Below are positions 20,801-33,300 of a stretch of 64,000 nucleotides of DNA, piece after piece. Each line of letters starts with the position of its first letter. Position 1 is the first letter of the stretch. Under the pieces are notes generated by a model. The model was given only the letters and a program-made list of their open reading frames with translations, had not been told where the DNA came from and did not search any database. Source of the DNA: Tetmemena sp. SeJ-2015 (taxonomy: Eukaryota > Ciliophora > Spirotrichea > Sporadotrichida > Oxytrichidae); NCBI GenBank assembly GCA_027382625.1, contig JAJKFJ010021722.1, positions 172,072 through 236,071 on the forward strand, written 5' to 3'. The translations under genes and the position numbers were made by a program.

Positions 20801-21530
20801 CATCGAATTGCTACTGCTGCTACTACTATTGCTGATATTGGATGTCTTATTCCTGTTAAAAGTTTTATGAAGACTGATCAAACTCCTCTTAATCCTCCTC
20901 AACGACAACCTCTGGCTGATGTTCCTCTTCTTGGTTATCAAAGTTGTCGGGGTCCTGTTATTACTGATAGTTCTACTAGTTGGTAAAAGTATCATAGTAC
21001 TGTTGTTGAAACTCATCTCCATCATTATTCTGCTATGCCTCTTGTTAATCACTCAAAAGCTTTAAAAGTAGAATTAGTATAGTTGTTAGTGGGGGGATTG
21101 TCCATAAGCATTAGGTTGTTCAGCATCTTCCTCCGCTTCTTCTTGCTGTTAATCAGCGCTCTACTCTTATTCTTCCTCCTCATCGTCCTATTCTGCATCA
21201 CCTTCTTCGTTTTCGTCATTGAAGAGTGCATCTCTCTCCACTGCGAGTCCGTTCAAGTATTCAAGGGAGGCCAATTATCGCAACAAGTAGTCTACTTGCT
21301 CCTCTTCATGCAAGTTAATGAAAAGAACCTTTATAATAAGGCATGGTTTAGAGCGAATCAACAGCCGATTCAAGGTCCTCGATGGGGTTCCCATTCAAAT
21401 TGAATTCCTAGATTTATTCGATTGTATATATGTGCGTGTGAGAGGTCGTTTGGGAGTTTCCTAATGTGATTATCTGATAGGTTTATCTTCTTTAGTTCTG
21501 CATGTATAATTATTTAGTCAACATTAGTAT
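17877..21530 (-). CDS. LRR / Gln-rich / coiled-coil / EF-hand protein
   Basis: This is a long minus-strand gene. Its 5' part (about 21,500-21,240) holds leucine-rich-repeat text (AELKKINLSDNHIRKLPNDL, then NLNGNPIEDLESAV and NLHEEEQVDYLLRQLASLEY). An acidic then Gln-rich region (21,230-20,430) has long Q runs written with CAG, CAA, TAG and TAA. The middle is coiled coil (INPTTQKLTLTQSFKSMIRS). An EF-hand follows near 18,300 (DQDSNGIIDENEFRDLI) with a second degenerate one, then a Q/N-rich end (FNNQYNHFGGPNINQDLQIM) to TGA 17877-17879. An IES (20584-20616) hides an in-frame TGA. The domain mix suggests a calcium-responsive structural protein, perhaps ciliary, but this is inference. The 5' end is uncertain. 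Confidence 0.7.
20584..20616 (-). other. IES, 33 bp, pointer GTCAAA
   Basis: On the minus strand GTCAAA flanks a 33-bp insert containing an in-frame TGA. Because its length is a multiple of three, the flanking frames match even before excision. Removal joins SKNMEKSK to ESNNQMPTS. Confidence 0.85.
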
Positions 21531-21580
21531 TCAATACCTATCTAAAAAGAGTTTCGATTTTCAAATTATTAATACAAAAT

Positions 21581-23347
21581 ATGAGTACTAAATTATCTAA
21601 AGTGTCTCTTCATTTAGTGATTGCGGGATTGCTTCTAGTCTGCCACGTGTCAACTTCACATTTGTCTATCAACACTTAAGTGTTAAAGGAACTAGTTACT
21701 AGGGAGAGTTAGTTCTTTGTGGATATGTGCAACGATTATCTGACTCATTCGCAGCCAGATACCAAGCTTACTTTCAATTTTGAGGAAATCTTATTTAAGA
21801 AAAGTGATAAGCATCAAGGAATCGATCTAATAACACCACTAGCCATAGAGAAGAAGTTAATTAACTAGGAAAGTGGCCAGATTGAAGGCACTCTTAATAT
21901 TCAGACTCAGTGGATACTCACTGCTAATCAAATAAGGAATCATTAGGACAATCCATATCCTATGGATCCATTTTCCTATTCTGAAATTAGAGCTTCTGAA
22001 GCCGAGCTACAGATTTAAGTAGAGGAGGAAGAGAGATAGAAAAGAGATGAATTGATCAAAACAGTTGGAGTTATACTTGACATTATACAAGATACTCTCT
22101 TCTCAACTTGGGATGCTGCAGTTTGGGAATAGGCATCTACGCAGGCAAAACTCTTTAGATTCTATTACTACTAGCTTGTATCTTTGGCAGGGGAGATGGA
22201 AGTTCAAGAGGATCAAATTTATCTCCATTTCAAAAACGAATACTATGGGTACCCCACATCAAATCAAGAGCAAGAGAGTATAAAGAAATCAGACAAAGAT
22301 GTTACTAAGAATAAGATATTTTTATTTCTGTTAGCCTAGCCTTGGATTCAGACTTGATTCATAATCTCCTCGGCATAAATTACGAACTAAGAGACGCTTT
22401 TAGAATCAGGCCAAGATGGACTTCAGAAGCCAAGGATTATAACTCTGTGCTTGATAAAGTATTTAACTCTACACTTCTAAAGCCTTTCCTTACAAAGTCA
22501 AATTTCGATTAAATTGGGGATGATACTCCTCTAGACATCATTTTTAACAGTCTTCTCTTAGAGAAGGAAGACTTAGATTACATGAAAGAAGGAGAAAACT
22601 CCTTTTCAATATCGAAAGCAGATAACTCCTTCGATTTGTTAACAACTGTATCGGCTGAGTTGCTGGAAAATGTTTATGAGGAGGACTTTGATTAAATGGT
22701 TTGGAAGGTATTAAGAGCCGGCTATTTAAAACTCCAACTTTAAGGTACTTTCAAACAGCAATCACCTTCAGTATTCTGGGTCCAATTTTTGCTAATTTGC
22801 CTGAAGGGAAAGTCTACAACTATGAAAATTAAAGAACCTACGAGGAGGAAAGTGTTGCCACTAAATTAAGAGAAATGAATGAACTTAATAAAGATGGCTT
22901 CTTACTTGACATCTCTCCTCTAGTTTCCCTATTTCCTTGTTTTGGAATTGAAGGCAAATATTTAATTTTTTTAAAAAAAATAATCTTTTTAAATCTCTCG
23001 AGGCATCTATCGAAGAAGGAAAAATATTTATCAGCTTTGATTTCACAAAATAGGGACCAAATAAGTGCCAAATAAGCAAAGCTATGGCAGATAACAGCAT
23101 TAACTGGGCTACAGAAATGGATTTGAAGAAGTTTAAGTATATTGCAGAAGAGAGAAAGTCCAGTCCTAAATTGAAAAGAAGACTATGTTTGAACTCATTT
23201 ATTTTTAAAGAAGACAAGAAAGAGAAATGTAGAAGCATAAAAATGAGCAATGCTTTTATATACTTTTTTAAGTTTGAGCAAAGTAAGGAGTAAGACCATT
23301 AAAATCGAAGAAATCAAAGAGGCAGTAGAGAATGGAGGATTTGTGAA
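21581..23347 (+). CDS. secreted or membrane protein with signal peptide, unknown
   Basis: The ATG at 21581 starts MSTKLSKVSLHLVIAGLLLV, a good signal peptide ending near VCHVSTS. A mostly hydrophilic chain follows (NFEEILFKKSDKHQGIDLIT, ELRDAFRIRPRWTSEAKDY) with one later hydrophobic segment (TAITFSILGPIFANLPEG). Frame slips at A and T runs (about 22,320, 22,734 and 22,975) need correction. The 3' end is uncertain: the reading passes KRRLCLNSFIFKEDKK and probably stops at a TGA near 23,345. I do not recognise the family. The divergent gene at 21,530 starts only about 50 bp away. Confidence 0.65.
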
Positions 23348-23429
23348 ATTAATTCACCAATTTCAAACTATTTATCAACATTTATGTAATTTTTTTCCCG
23401 ATTTTTGTAATTAAAATACAATCAGACTA

Positions 23430-24493
<1,064 letters not shown>

Positions 24494-24550
24494 TAATGAT
24501 TTAAAAGTTAAGACCAGGATAATAGTTTAAGTTTCTTATATTAAATTTAA

Positions 24551-26923
24551 TCACTCACACATAACTCTTTCATATTCCATCGATAGGGGGTGACTATGGG
24601 TAAACTCAAATCTATTTAGCTTATATGAGCCCATCATATTTCCTTAAGCATCTGACTCTCTAGTATATTCAACATAGAAAGGACAAGTACCTACATCAAA
24701 GTTAAGCCCTTGAGGATGTCTAAAATTGGGGCCAAACCTTTTTTCCTTCGCTATGTTCCAATATTAACTTCCCACCATGCATCTAAATGGTATATTCTGT
24801 TTATTCCCTTTGTATTTTGCATTTTAATGAGCGGCTTAAAATCCAAGCTATGCGCTCATGAATCTAACCTTGCATTTTAGGTATGGTTTGTCAAGAGCAT
24901 CATTAAAATCGAAGAATTCTAGGAATTTTGGAGTGAGATACACCTACGCAGAGTTCTCCTTTAAAATCTATTGCACGTTACTCATAAATCTTCTATCGCT
25001 AAAAGCTTTCAAAATATCTTTGTTATCGTCTCCTCTTGACTAGAGAGTGACTATCAATGGCTTCAAATTAGCTTTTATAATCTTTTCAACTAGCCATTTT
25101 ATAGCTCTTTCCACATAAAGCTTAAGCATTTTAAACTCTGCTTAGTCTATTTGCTTTCGTAAATTCTGAGGCTCGAACTAGAAACTTTTAACAGTTTAGA
25201 AAAAGTGATTCAATCCTTAAATGATCGAAAGCACATCCATATCATAAGAAATATGAAGCCTATCTCTCCATTGTAACAATCCTTCCTTCTTATTTGTTGG
25301 GGCACTTCCCCTATAAGGCTGCTCATCCTAGTACCTTTATTAAGAGTAACCATTTTAGACTTCTCCTTCTGCTTATTGATTATTTATGCCAAGCTACTTA
25401 TTTCTTGTCATTGATAAAGGTGGTCTTCCTCTTCTGCCTCTACAAATTTACTCAGGGAGGCTATTAAATTGACTATTTCCATTCTAGCGAGCAATCATAT
25501 TGTTCCCTCTAGATTACGTGCCAGAATTTGAATTCCTCTTGTTGTTGTTCTTATCATCATGAAATTTCTTATCTATCAAATTCTTAATATGCTTGAACTA
25601 GTCCTGTAAATTTTATTTCTAGGCTTGGCTACTTTTTCCAGGATTCATAGGCCCAGGTCTAGAAATTCCATTTGCAATATTTGCAGCTGATGGTCTCCCC
25701 CTCGGTGCTCTTGCCACTGCATTTTCTTACATCCCTCCAAGATTTATTGTAGGAATATTAAGTTACTAAGATGGAATAGTAGGAATATGCTATCCAGGTA
25801 CAAGCGACTTTCTTCCTCTCTTAGAAGCAGCAGAAGCTATTTGAGGCAAATTTGCAGCTGCTTGGAACTGCGTTAAATCTCTTGAGCCTGGAATATGCAT
25901 GACTTAAGGGATAGGTATGGGAATGGCTTCTATTAAATTCTCATCTTACCTCTGTCCTTCTATTGTAAGCTTGACGCTTAGAAGTGCTCTTAATTTTTTA
26001 AGAGTGTATATTCTTTGCTGATACAACTTTAATGAAGCGTCAGATAGTGGAGTCAGAATTCTAATTTTCCGAGTAAGCGCATCAAATTTAATTCCTTATT
26101 CATGCCTCATAGAATTGTAGACTTATTGTAATGGATCAATTCTCTGTCTCTTTTTTATTTGCTTGGTAAGTCTCTTTGCCATAACATCTATCCTGTAGTT
26201 GTAGTAACAATTTCTCTTGAGCACTTTGGTGAAAGGCTTAATCATTAGTTTGTAATGGCGTTTATTTGTAACATACTTGTTGTATATAAAAGTCTTTGTG
26301 GCGGGTTTTCTGCATTCGATGATATGTAATTGAGAATCATTTACATCGTCATCTACAATCAATATCTCTTCTGGCGGGATTTGTGGCGCATAATCTATTA
26401 TATTATCATTTTGGTTTAAACCCAAGTCCTATTCTCTCTGGATTTATTAGCGCTCTAAGTTATTGTTATTCTAGCCATATCCAAGCTATTGCGCATCTTC
26501 TCCGGATTATATATTGACTTGATTATCTTGGCCCATCTCTGCCGATAATTAATCCTCCCCATAGCATTACTAAAACTAGTTCAATTCTTGCTGTAACTCT
26601 AAATGTTGTATCTAATCAGAATCTTGCATTTCATAGTCATAATCCGGGGGAGGTACATACTTCTGTGGCATGCTAGGATAATCTTAGCTCATAACTTCAT
26701 CTAAAGTTTCATCTCGAGCTGCAAAGTTGTTCTACTACTCCTTATCAGCATCTTTTTCTCTCTCGTTTATATTTTGAGATTGCTGTTTGTCTTATGCATC
26801 TTTAAATTCAGGGAGATTATTAAACTCAGTTTCAGTTTCTTACTCTATCTAATTTGAGTTGAAAATTTACTGCTCCTCTTCTTGGTTTTCAACTTATACC
26901 TATTGATCAATTTCTATATTCAT
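24551..26923 (-). CDS. AT-hook protein with FAR1/FLYWCH-like zinc region
   Basis: From ATG 26923 the protein is Q/E-rich for about 170 residues. It then has a basic helical part (KRHYKLMIKPFTKVLKRNCY, VMAKRLTKQIKKRQ) and two AT-hook motifs (RAPRGRPSAAN and RGRRGRPPLS), which bind the minor groove of AT-rich DNA. The C-terminal region near 24,840-24,560 has RCMVGSQYWNIAKEK, GTCPFYVEYTRESDAQG and FEFTHSHPL, a C...C...HxH pattern like FAR1/FLYWCH domains of MULE-type transposases and the transcription factors derived from them. The stop is TGA 24551-24553. The AT-hooks are seen directly; the zinc-domain assignment is by motif spacing only. Confidence 0.65.
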
Positions 26924-27122
26924 CTTAAGTAAATAAACCTAAAATTATTGATTTAGAGAGATTTAATAAGATAGTCAACACAAATTTTAGTAGCAAATAT
27001 TTAAATCAATGATTATTGAATAAGTTTAACAAGATTTTAAGATGCTAAATCTATTTCTCGTAAAAAGTCTATAAGGTTTCACAATGGTAAACTCGAATTG
27101 AAAGGAAACAAATCTTATGAAA

Positions 27123-28734
27123 TCATTAGTTAGGCAAATTATCCATTACTCGCTATTAAATTTATTGCTGCTACTATACCATCCTGTCATGGTGTGTGAG
27201 TGATATTGTGTTCATCCCAACTCCATTCCACATCATTTAATCTATTCTTGACACATCACTTCCATTCAGTTCTGCAACCCGCCTTGCATCTTTTATGAAA
27301 TCATCCTTTTAACTTTAATCTAGCTTAGCAGCCTTTAAATCATTATCTTTTAGTTTTCAAGCTCTTTTTACATCTGCTCTCTCCTTTACTGTGAAGCTTA
27401 TTTATGTTGAGCTAGCATAGATTCTTCATAATTAGTCAATGGGATGCCATGCCTGAAATTTCTTGTCTATTATATTTACAAAAGGCTATGGCTTTTTGCT
27501 ATTCTAATTTTTTCACAAACGCAGGTTATTTCAAAGATTAACCTTCTAATTCTTATTCGTATTTGTTCTCTTCCACAATTTTAAAGCTTTTAATACCGAG
27601 AGGTTAAATTGGATCTTACTTAAGTGCTTTTCCATGCGAAAATGCCTCAGACTCAAGCGACTAATCTTAATCTGAAAGCTCCTCTTCGAACTTAACAGAG
27701 GAGAAGTTACATTGCTGAGTCACATTTTCCTAAGCATTAGAGTTTTCATCGGCAGCTCCCATCAGAAGGTTGAATTTACTAGCTGAGTTATTTTCATCAG
27801 CTGATGAAGTTCTCTAGTCATAGGAATCCTAGTTCTGGTTGTCATTTAAAAACGAATCTCCTCCAACAATCATGGCCATAGAAGCACCCAAATCATCAAG
27901 CAAGTTATCTTAAATAAGTGGGGGGTTGTCTCTTTCCAAAGCTCCAAAATTCAAAGTGGAGGGCTCAAAAATTAACTATTAAACATTCTAATCTATTCCT
28001 AGAGAAAAAGAGGGAGTTCTCTCTCCTAAATTTTGTAAATGAGAAGTATCCATCTTATCTAGTTGCGATGTTGTTTGACTAAATGTGTCTGAGAGCACTC
28101 TTTCTTGCTTTTTAACATTCATGTAATAGTTATTACTTAGTGTGGGAGTCGTAGGCATGTCTTTGAATTTATCGTGACCATACTTGAATTTATACTTCCT
28201 GTGGTACTTTCCCCTTCTATTATCTTTCTGCTCTTACTTATTCTGATATTTAACTTCTCTTGGCTTTGAAAATTGATGCTTATTATCTTATTCTTTGGCA
28301 TCTCTGTTGCTTGATTATCCATTGATTTCTTTAGATAATTGGTCGTGATTATTATCGTGTGAATACTTTCTGTGGGTTGCATATTCCCTCTTTTAGTCGT
28401 TATGATTTTAATTATGTTTTGAGTGAGTCTAACGTATTTCATTAGGGTTTTTACTAAAGCTATGTTGCTTGAATAAGTTCCTGTTGCTCTTTTATCTTGA
28501 GTTGTGTTCCCGTTATTCTCTGTGCGAAGGTTGATTGATCATGCTTTCTTTTCTTTTAATTTGCATATTATTTATATTGATCTATGGAGGTATTTATTCA
28601 CCTTCATTTGCTGAGGTATTGAAGAACTCTAAATATTGCCTAAATTCTTCTTCTAACTCGCCTTCTACCTACCCAAAAGGGTTGAAAAGAAGATCATTAT
28701 AAGTTTGATCATAAATCAAATTCAATTTATTCAT
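27123..28734 (-). CDS. disordered Q/N/K-rich protein
   Basis: The ATG at 28734 gives MNKLNLIYDQTYNDLLFNPF and GELEEEFRQYLEFFNTSANE, then a long basic and polar low-complexity region (KYHRKYKFKYGHDKFKDM), an acidic Ser-rich stretch, and a C-terminal ordered-looking part (FIKDARRVAELNGSDVSRID, MMWNGVGMN) before TGA 27123-27125. Frame changes near 27,450 are unresolved and may be an IES. No family is recognised. Composition suggests an RNA- or chromatin-associated protein, but nothing in the sequence proves it. Confidence 0.6.
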
Positions 28735-28969
28735 CTATCATTTCACTTTTATTTGAGAATATCTGTAAAGAGTTAAAATAAGCTGATCAGTTTTATTAAG
28801 AATTCGATTCCAAGAACTAATTTGAAATTAAAATCTTAAAAATTAACAAATTCTCCTTCAAATTAGATTTAATTGTAAAATCAAAAATCAAAAAGATTTT
28901 CTCACTTTTTAAATTAAATTTCTCATTTTTTTAATTAGTTAAATTCAATAAAGATAATTTAGACAATAT

Positions 28970-30216
28970 GTCATTAAAATAAATTTATTATTTATTCGTT
29001 AATAATACAACCCTTATATTTAATTAAGCTTCTCTTTCCTCACTCTTGAAAATCTAATTTGAATTATTTTCACCCGGAAATTTATCTGAATCTCCCTCCC
29101 CAAAGTCCATCTTTTATCCGGAGTGAGATGATTCTTTAGGATTTTTTGCAGAAATCAAAGAATCTCTATGATAGGATAATTTTTTGCCAAAATCAAATTC
29201 TTTAACCTAAGGAGTTAAATTTTATGACTTTGAGCAATAAATCCATAAATTTAGGATTAATTTTTTTTAATTAAAATTGTTGTAAATGCTTTTGCTGAAA
29301 TGCGATCTATGGAGATCGAAACAAATTCTATGCTCTTCTTTCTTAAGATTTTTCCTTATCAGTCTTTTCATTTGCTGCTTACTCTTAACTCATTGTACTT
29401 TCTTTTTATCCGACTCTTTTTGAATCTCTCTTTGGATAATTCTGTTGATACTATTTTTGAAACTTCATCATTTTCTTCTTGTTTTTCCTCCTTCTTCTCT
29501 TTTGAATAATCTTTATCTTCTCATCCTTACTACTGATGCCTTATTACAAATGTGAGGAATTGAATTCAGAGGCACCACTCTTTTTACTATTTTTGCCCTC
29601 ACTGATAAACTCGCTAACTGCTCTCTATCTCATTCCCTACCCAAACTGCTAACTTTTGAATCTTTGCAAGTTAAGCCCATTCTCTTGCTCATACTGTTCT
29701 TAAGAGCTCTAGCCGAAAGTTATGCTTGAATTTTTTCGCATATGCTCATTTTATCCTCCTTTGTTGGGAGAAGATTTCTTTAGATTATTCAAATGAGGAT
29801 GATGATTTGAGTTTGTATTAACTGCTCTATCTGGCCTGGTGTGGATAATTTAAGCTGACTCCTCTCATTTTAAACGGTATCAAGGGAGGAGGCAGTTTAA
29901 AGTTATTCGTGGTAAGAGTTCTCTTTAATTGACTGAGAGAGTAAGAGCTTTCATTGCTGTCTTCTCCAAAAGCAGCAGCTAAATCTGCGGAGTAATCATC
30001 ATTTGATAATTCGTAGGCCAGTGATTCCTTCCGCAAATCGTACCTTTAAGAATCGGCAGCCAGTTAACCGAAAGGTATAGTTTTCATATAAGTCAATATT
30101 GCACTTTAAGGGTAGATTGGTAATTTCTAAGCCTCATCATTCATCAAACTATTCAAAGCTGATTAGAGGTCTCCTTTATTCTAGGAACCAGTGGGTTGAT
30201 CAAGTACTTGTTTCAT
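28970..30216 (-). CDS. hypothetical charged protein
   Basis: From ATG 30216: MKQVLDQPTGSQNKGDLQSA, SAILTYMKTIPFGQLAADSQ, DYSADLAAAFGEDSNESSYS, then PPPLIPFKMRGVSLNYPHQ and a Lys/Gln/Arg-rich C-terminal half rich in TAG/TAA glutamines. No clear TGA was found, so the 3' end near 28,970 is approximate. The family is not recognised. It lies about 100 bp downstream of the CH/ARM gene on the same strand and could in principle be its 3' continuation, but that gene has its own TGA at 30315. Confidence 0.55.
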
Positions 30217-30314
30217 TAATTTATGTATTCTTCTTTCTTAATTTTAATGTTCTAATTTTATCTATCAAAGTAAATTTGAACGACATATTTATAGATGTAA
30301 TGAGCTTTAGATTA

Positions 30315-33300
30315 TCAGACATAGTTCTAGCTCATTTATTTAAGGACTCCCCACTATTCTGTTTGTCCATCGGGCCCTATAATACCTTCCATTCTTTCTT
30401 CATCAAGCTCATCTACATCCACTGATTGAATGTGAGATTGATCGGGGGCTTTACCACCACCCTATGCCTGCTAGTCACCCTCGCTGTCTCTTCTTCCCCC
30501 AAAGCTCTTCCTTGACCTATGGCTATCAAGTTTGCTTTCAAGTCCAGATGTTTGATTATGCTCGTTCAATGCCTCTTCCTCTCCTGCCTTTAACGATTGA
30601 GCTAATGCAATGCTCTTCTTTAGCTTGTTAGGTTTCTGTCCTTGAACTTCAATCCTCTGCTGATTCAACTTTTTGTCAAGTTTATACTGATTTTCCTCTG
30701 GTTGAAGCTGTATGAACTTGAGCAATCCCTCAATAGTCTGAGCACTGATAATTGACACATCGAAAGGTTTGCTCATTCTCTTATCTTCAATCTTGACATT
30801 CAGTTGCTTCTCGAATTTTTCTTTCTCCTTTAAGATATCTTGAAGCTTCTTCTGCTCTTTAGTCTTGCGAGTTGTACTCTATCCTCCTACTCGAGAAGTC
30901 GAATTGGTGATGTTGGTGTCATTCAACACTCCACCTGAAATAGCTGCAGTTGAATTTTGCTTTTGAAGCATGTTTCTCTTTGAGGCTTAAGAACTTCCAA
31001 TTATAGATCTTCCTCTTGAACGAGCTCCACCAATCTTTGGGGGTTTTCCACTCAGAGAGCTTTGATCCAATTTCTCTAATAGCTTTGCCTCTAGCTTTAA
31101 TCCACCAGCACCAGACAATAAATCTTTGAAAAATAATTAGAAATAATCTTGTCCCAGAATTGCAACTCTTATCAAAGCCTTTTTGAAATCTTCGTAATCT
31201 AAGGAGCTCACACCCGTCCCAAGCTCATCAATTTCTTTCTGACTTAGTTTCTCTCGTCTCTCGCGAATCATAGCCCTAAATATCATAACCATGTCATCTC
31301 TAAAATTAAAACATCAGGAATTAGGAAAAAAGCTTGTCATCATTAGGTACAATTGTTGGAGTAATTAAGCACTGATATCCAAATTTAATGAACTCATTGA
31401 AGTTTACTCTTTGCAGTGAATTAGCGAGGTTAAACCCTATTTCCTTCTTATCCTGTGATGCATAAAATTTGAAAAGCTACTCCAGAGCTCTATCGTACTT
31501 AATGTAAACTTGCTGAACCTCTGGCTACTGGAAAAATTCATTGATCTATTCCCTTTCTCTTTGTTCTACCTTATACTGATCTTTATTCTACTTGATATAA
31601 GACTCCATCTGATTTTTAACTTTGCTCTGTTTCTCTTTCTTCCACTCTTCAAATTCTTTCTCTGCCTTATCAGCTTATTCTTTTTCTCTCTTTTTTCTTT
31701 AGAATTCCTCCTCTAACTTCTCTTTTTACTTTTTCATGAATTCCTTTTATTCTTATGCCTTTTGCTATTTCTCTAATCTCTTTTTCTCCTCGTCCTCTGA
31801 CTTCAGATTAATCGCTTAGTCCTACTCTTTACTTCTTTTATTCTTCTATTTGAACCTTTCTTTGATCATATTAAGTTAAATTATTTTAAGTCTCAAGGGA
31901 TTTTATAAGATATTTGGCTTTCTGCTCCTCTTTGAGCTTCCTTTCTTTTTCCTTTTACTCTTTCTCCCTTGCGAGTAGTAGCTATTTTTGTTCCTCAGCA
32001 CTCTTACCCTTGACATCTCTTTATTTTTCAATTTCGCTATCCAATTGCTACTTTCTCTTCTGTCTCTTCTCCTCTCTTAATCGCTCAGCTTCTCTCTCTT
32101 CCAGCTCTTTCAACTTCTTGTCTTCCTTTGCTTTGTTCCAAAAGTCCTTCGTGAATTTCACTTTCTCTCTGTCAGGAAGCTTGCTCTAACCTTTCTCAAC
32201 TGCTTATAAAATCTCCTCTAGAACTTCTGCAGTGTCTTGCAAGTGAGTTCGATCTTTCACAGAGATGGAGTCTTTTTAAAGTTGATAGAGTGCTAAGTTT
32301 TAAATCAACGCCAAGTTGAGGCTTCTATATAAGATGAAAATATATATATAGTTCTTATAAATTTCAGGTTGCTTTTGAGAGTTATCCGAAGCAGATGAAG
32401 GCAGAAGCACACTCTTGCTATTGAGAGAGGTAAATTGTTTTTTCTCAATAGGCTTCATATATTAAAGGGAAGGGTTTGCAGATGGCATCATAAGTGAAGA
32501 CTACTTTATTCTAGGGCTTTACTTTAACTCTTTGCTCATAAGAAACTAGCGCCTCTAAGATGTGAAAACCAAGTGCCGAACTAACTATCTAATCTAGAAC
32601 TTCAACAGCTATCTTCTTTTCTTCAGAGATCTCCAAATAATCAGGGAGCACATAGTTGTGGATCTGCTCTTTCTCAGTAATTTTATAGAATCCCTCTGGG
32701 AGAAGCATGTCAGGGTTATCTCTAACTCTTTTGTTCATTTCCTTTAAAACATCTTAATCACCAATTGAAGTAGCATCAGGATCTTCATAGAGTAGAGTAC
32801 TTTAGCCTCTGCTTCTTGTGGCTTTTTCAAAATGCTAAATGAGTTTTGAAACCATTTCTGTCGGATTGAGGTAAGAAGGAGGTTTGGAATAAGAGAAGCA
32901 AGCTATTTAAATTATCAACTGCATAAAAGCCCCGAAATCCAATGCTGATAAATCTAACCTCTTGTAAAGCTTACTATTTTGGACTCTTATTAATTACTAA
33001 AGTTAATCTTTGCTGATCATACTCTGATTCACATCGTGATCTCTCAGCATTTTATTTATCTCAGCTAAGTTTATGGTTTTATCTCCATAATAATCGAAAC
33101 TTTAAACCTTCATGTGCTAAGATCTACTTAAAGCATACTTATTGAAAAGGAATTTGAATGGTTTTAGAACTTCTAGAGCAAAATCTTGACTCCATCTTTC
33201 TCTCTTTCTTCCTCTTCATTCTCTAGATCAATTAATTTGATGCTATTAACTTCGGTTCCCTTAACCTTACTCTGTGATTGAACCCGAGGAGTCTCTTAGT

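Noticed and set aside
20643..20870. Leucine-rich plus-strand ORF
   Set aside because: It is the antisense of the Gln-rich part of the minus-strand gene; CAG/CAA/TAG read backwards give Leu. The same applies to the minus ORF at 42240-42593 opposite a Q/E-rich gene.
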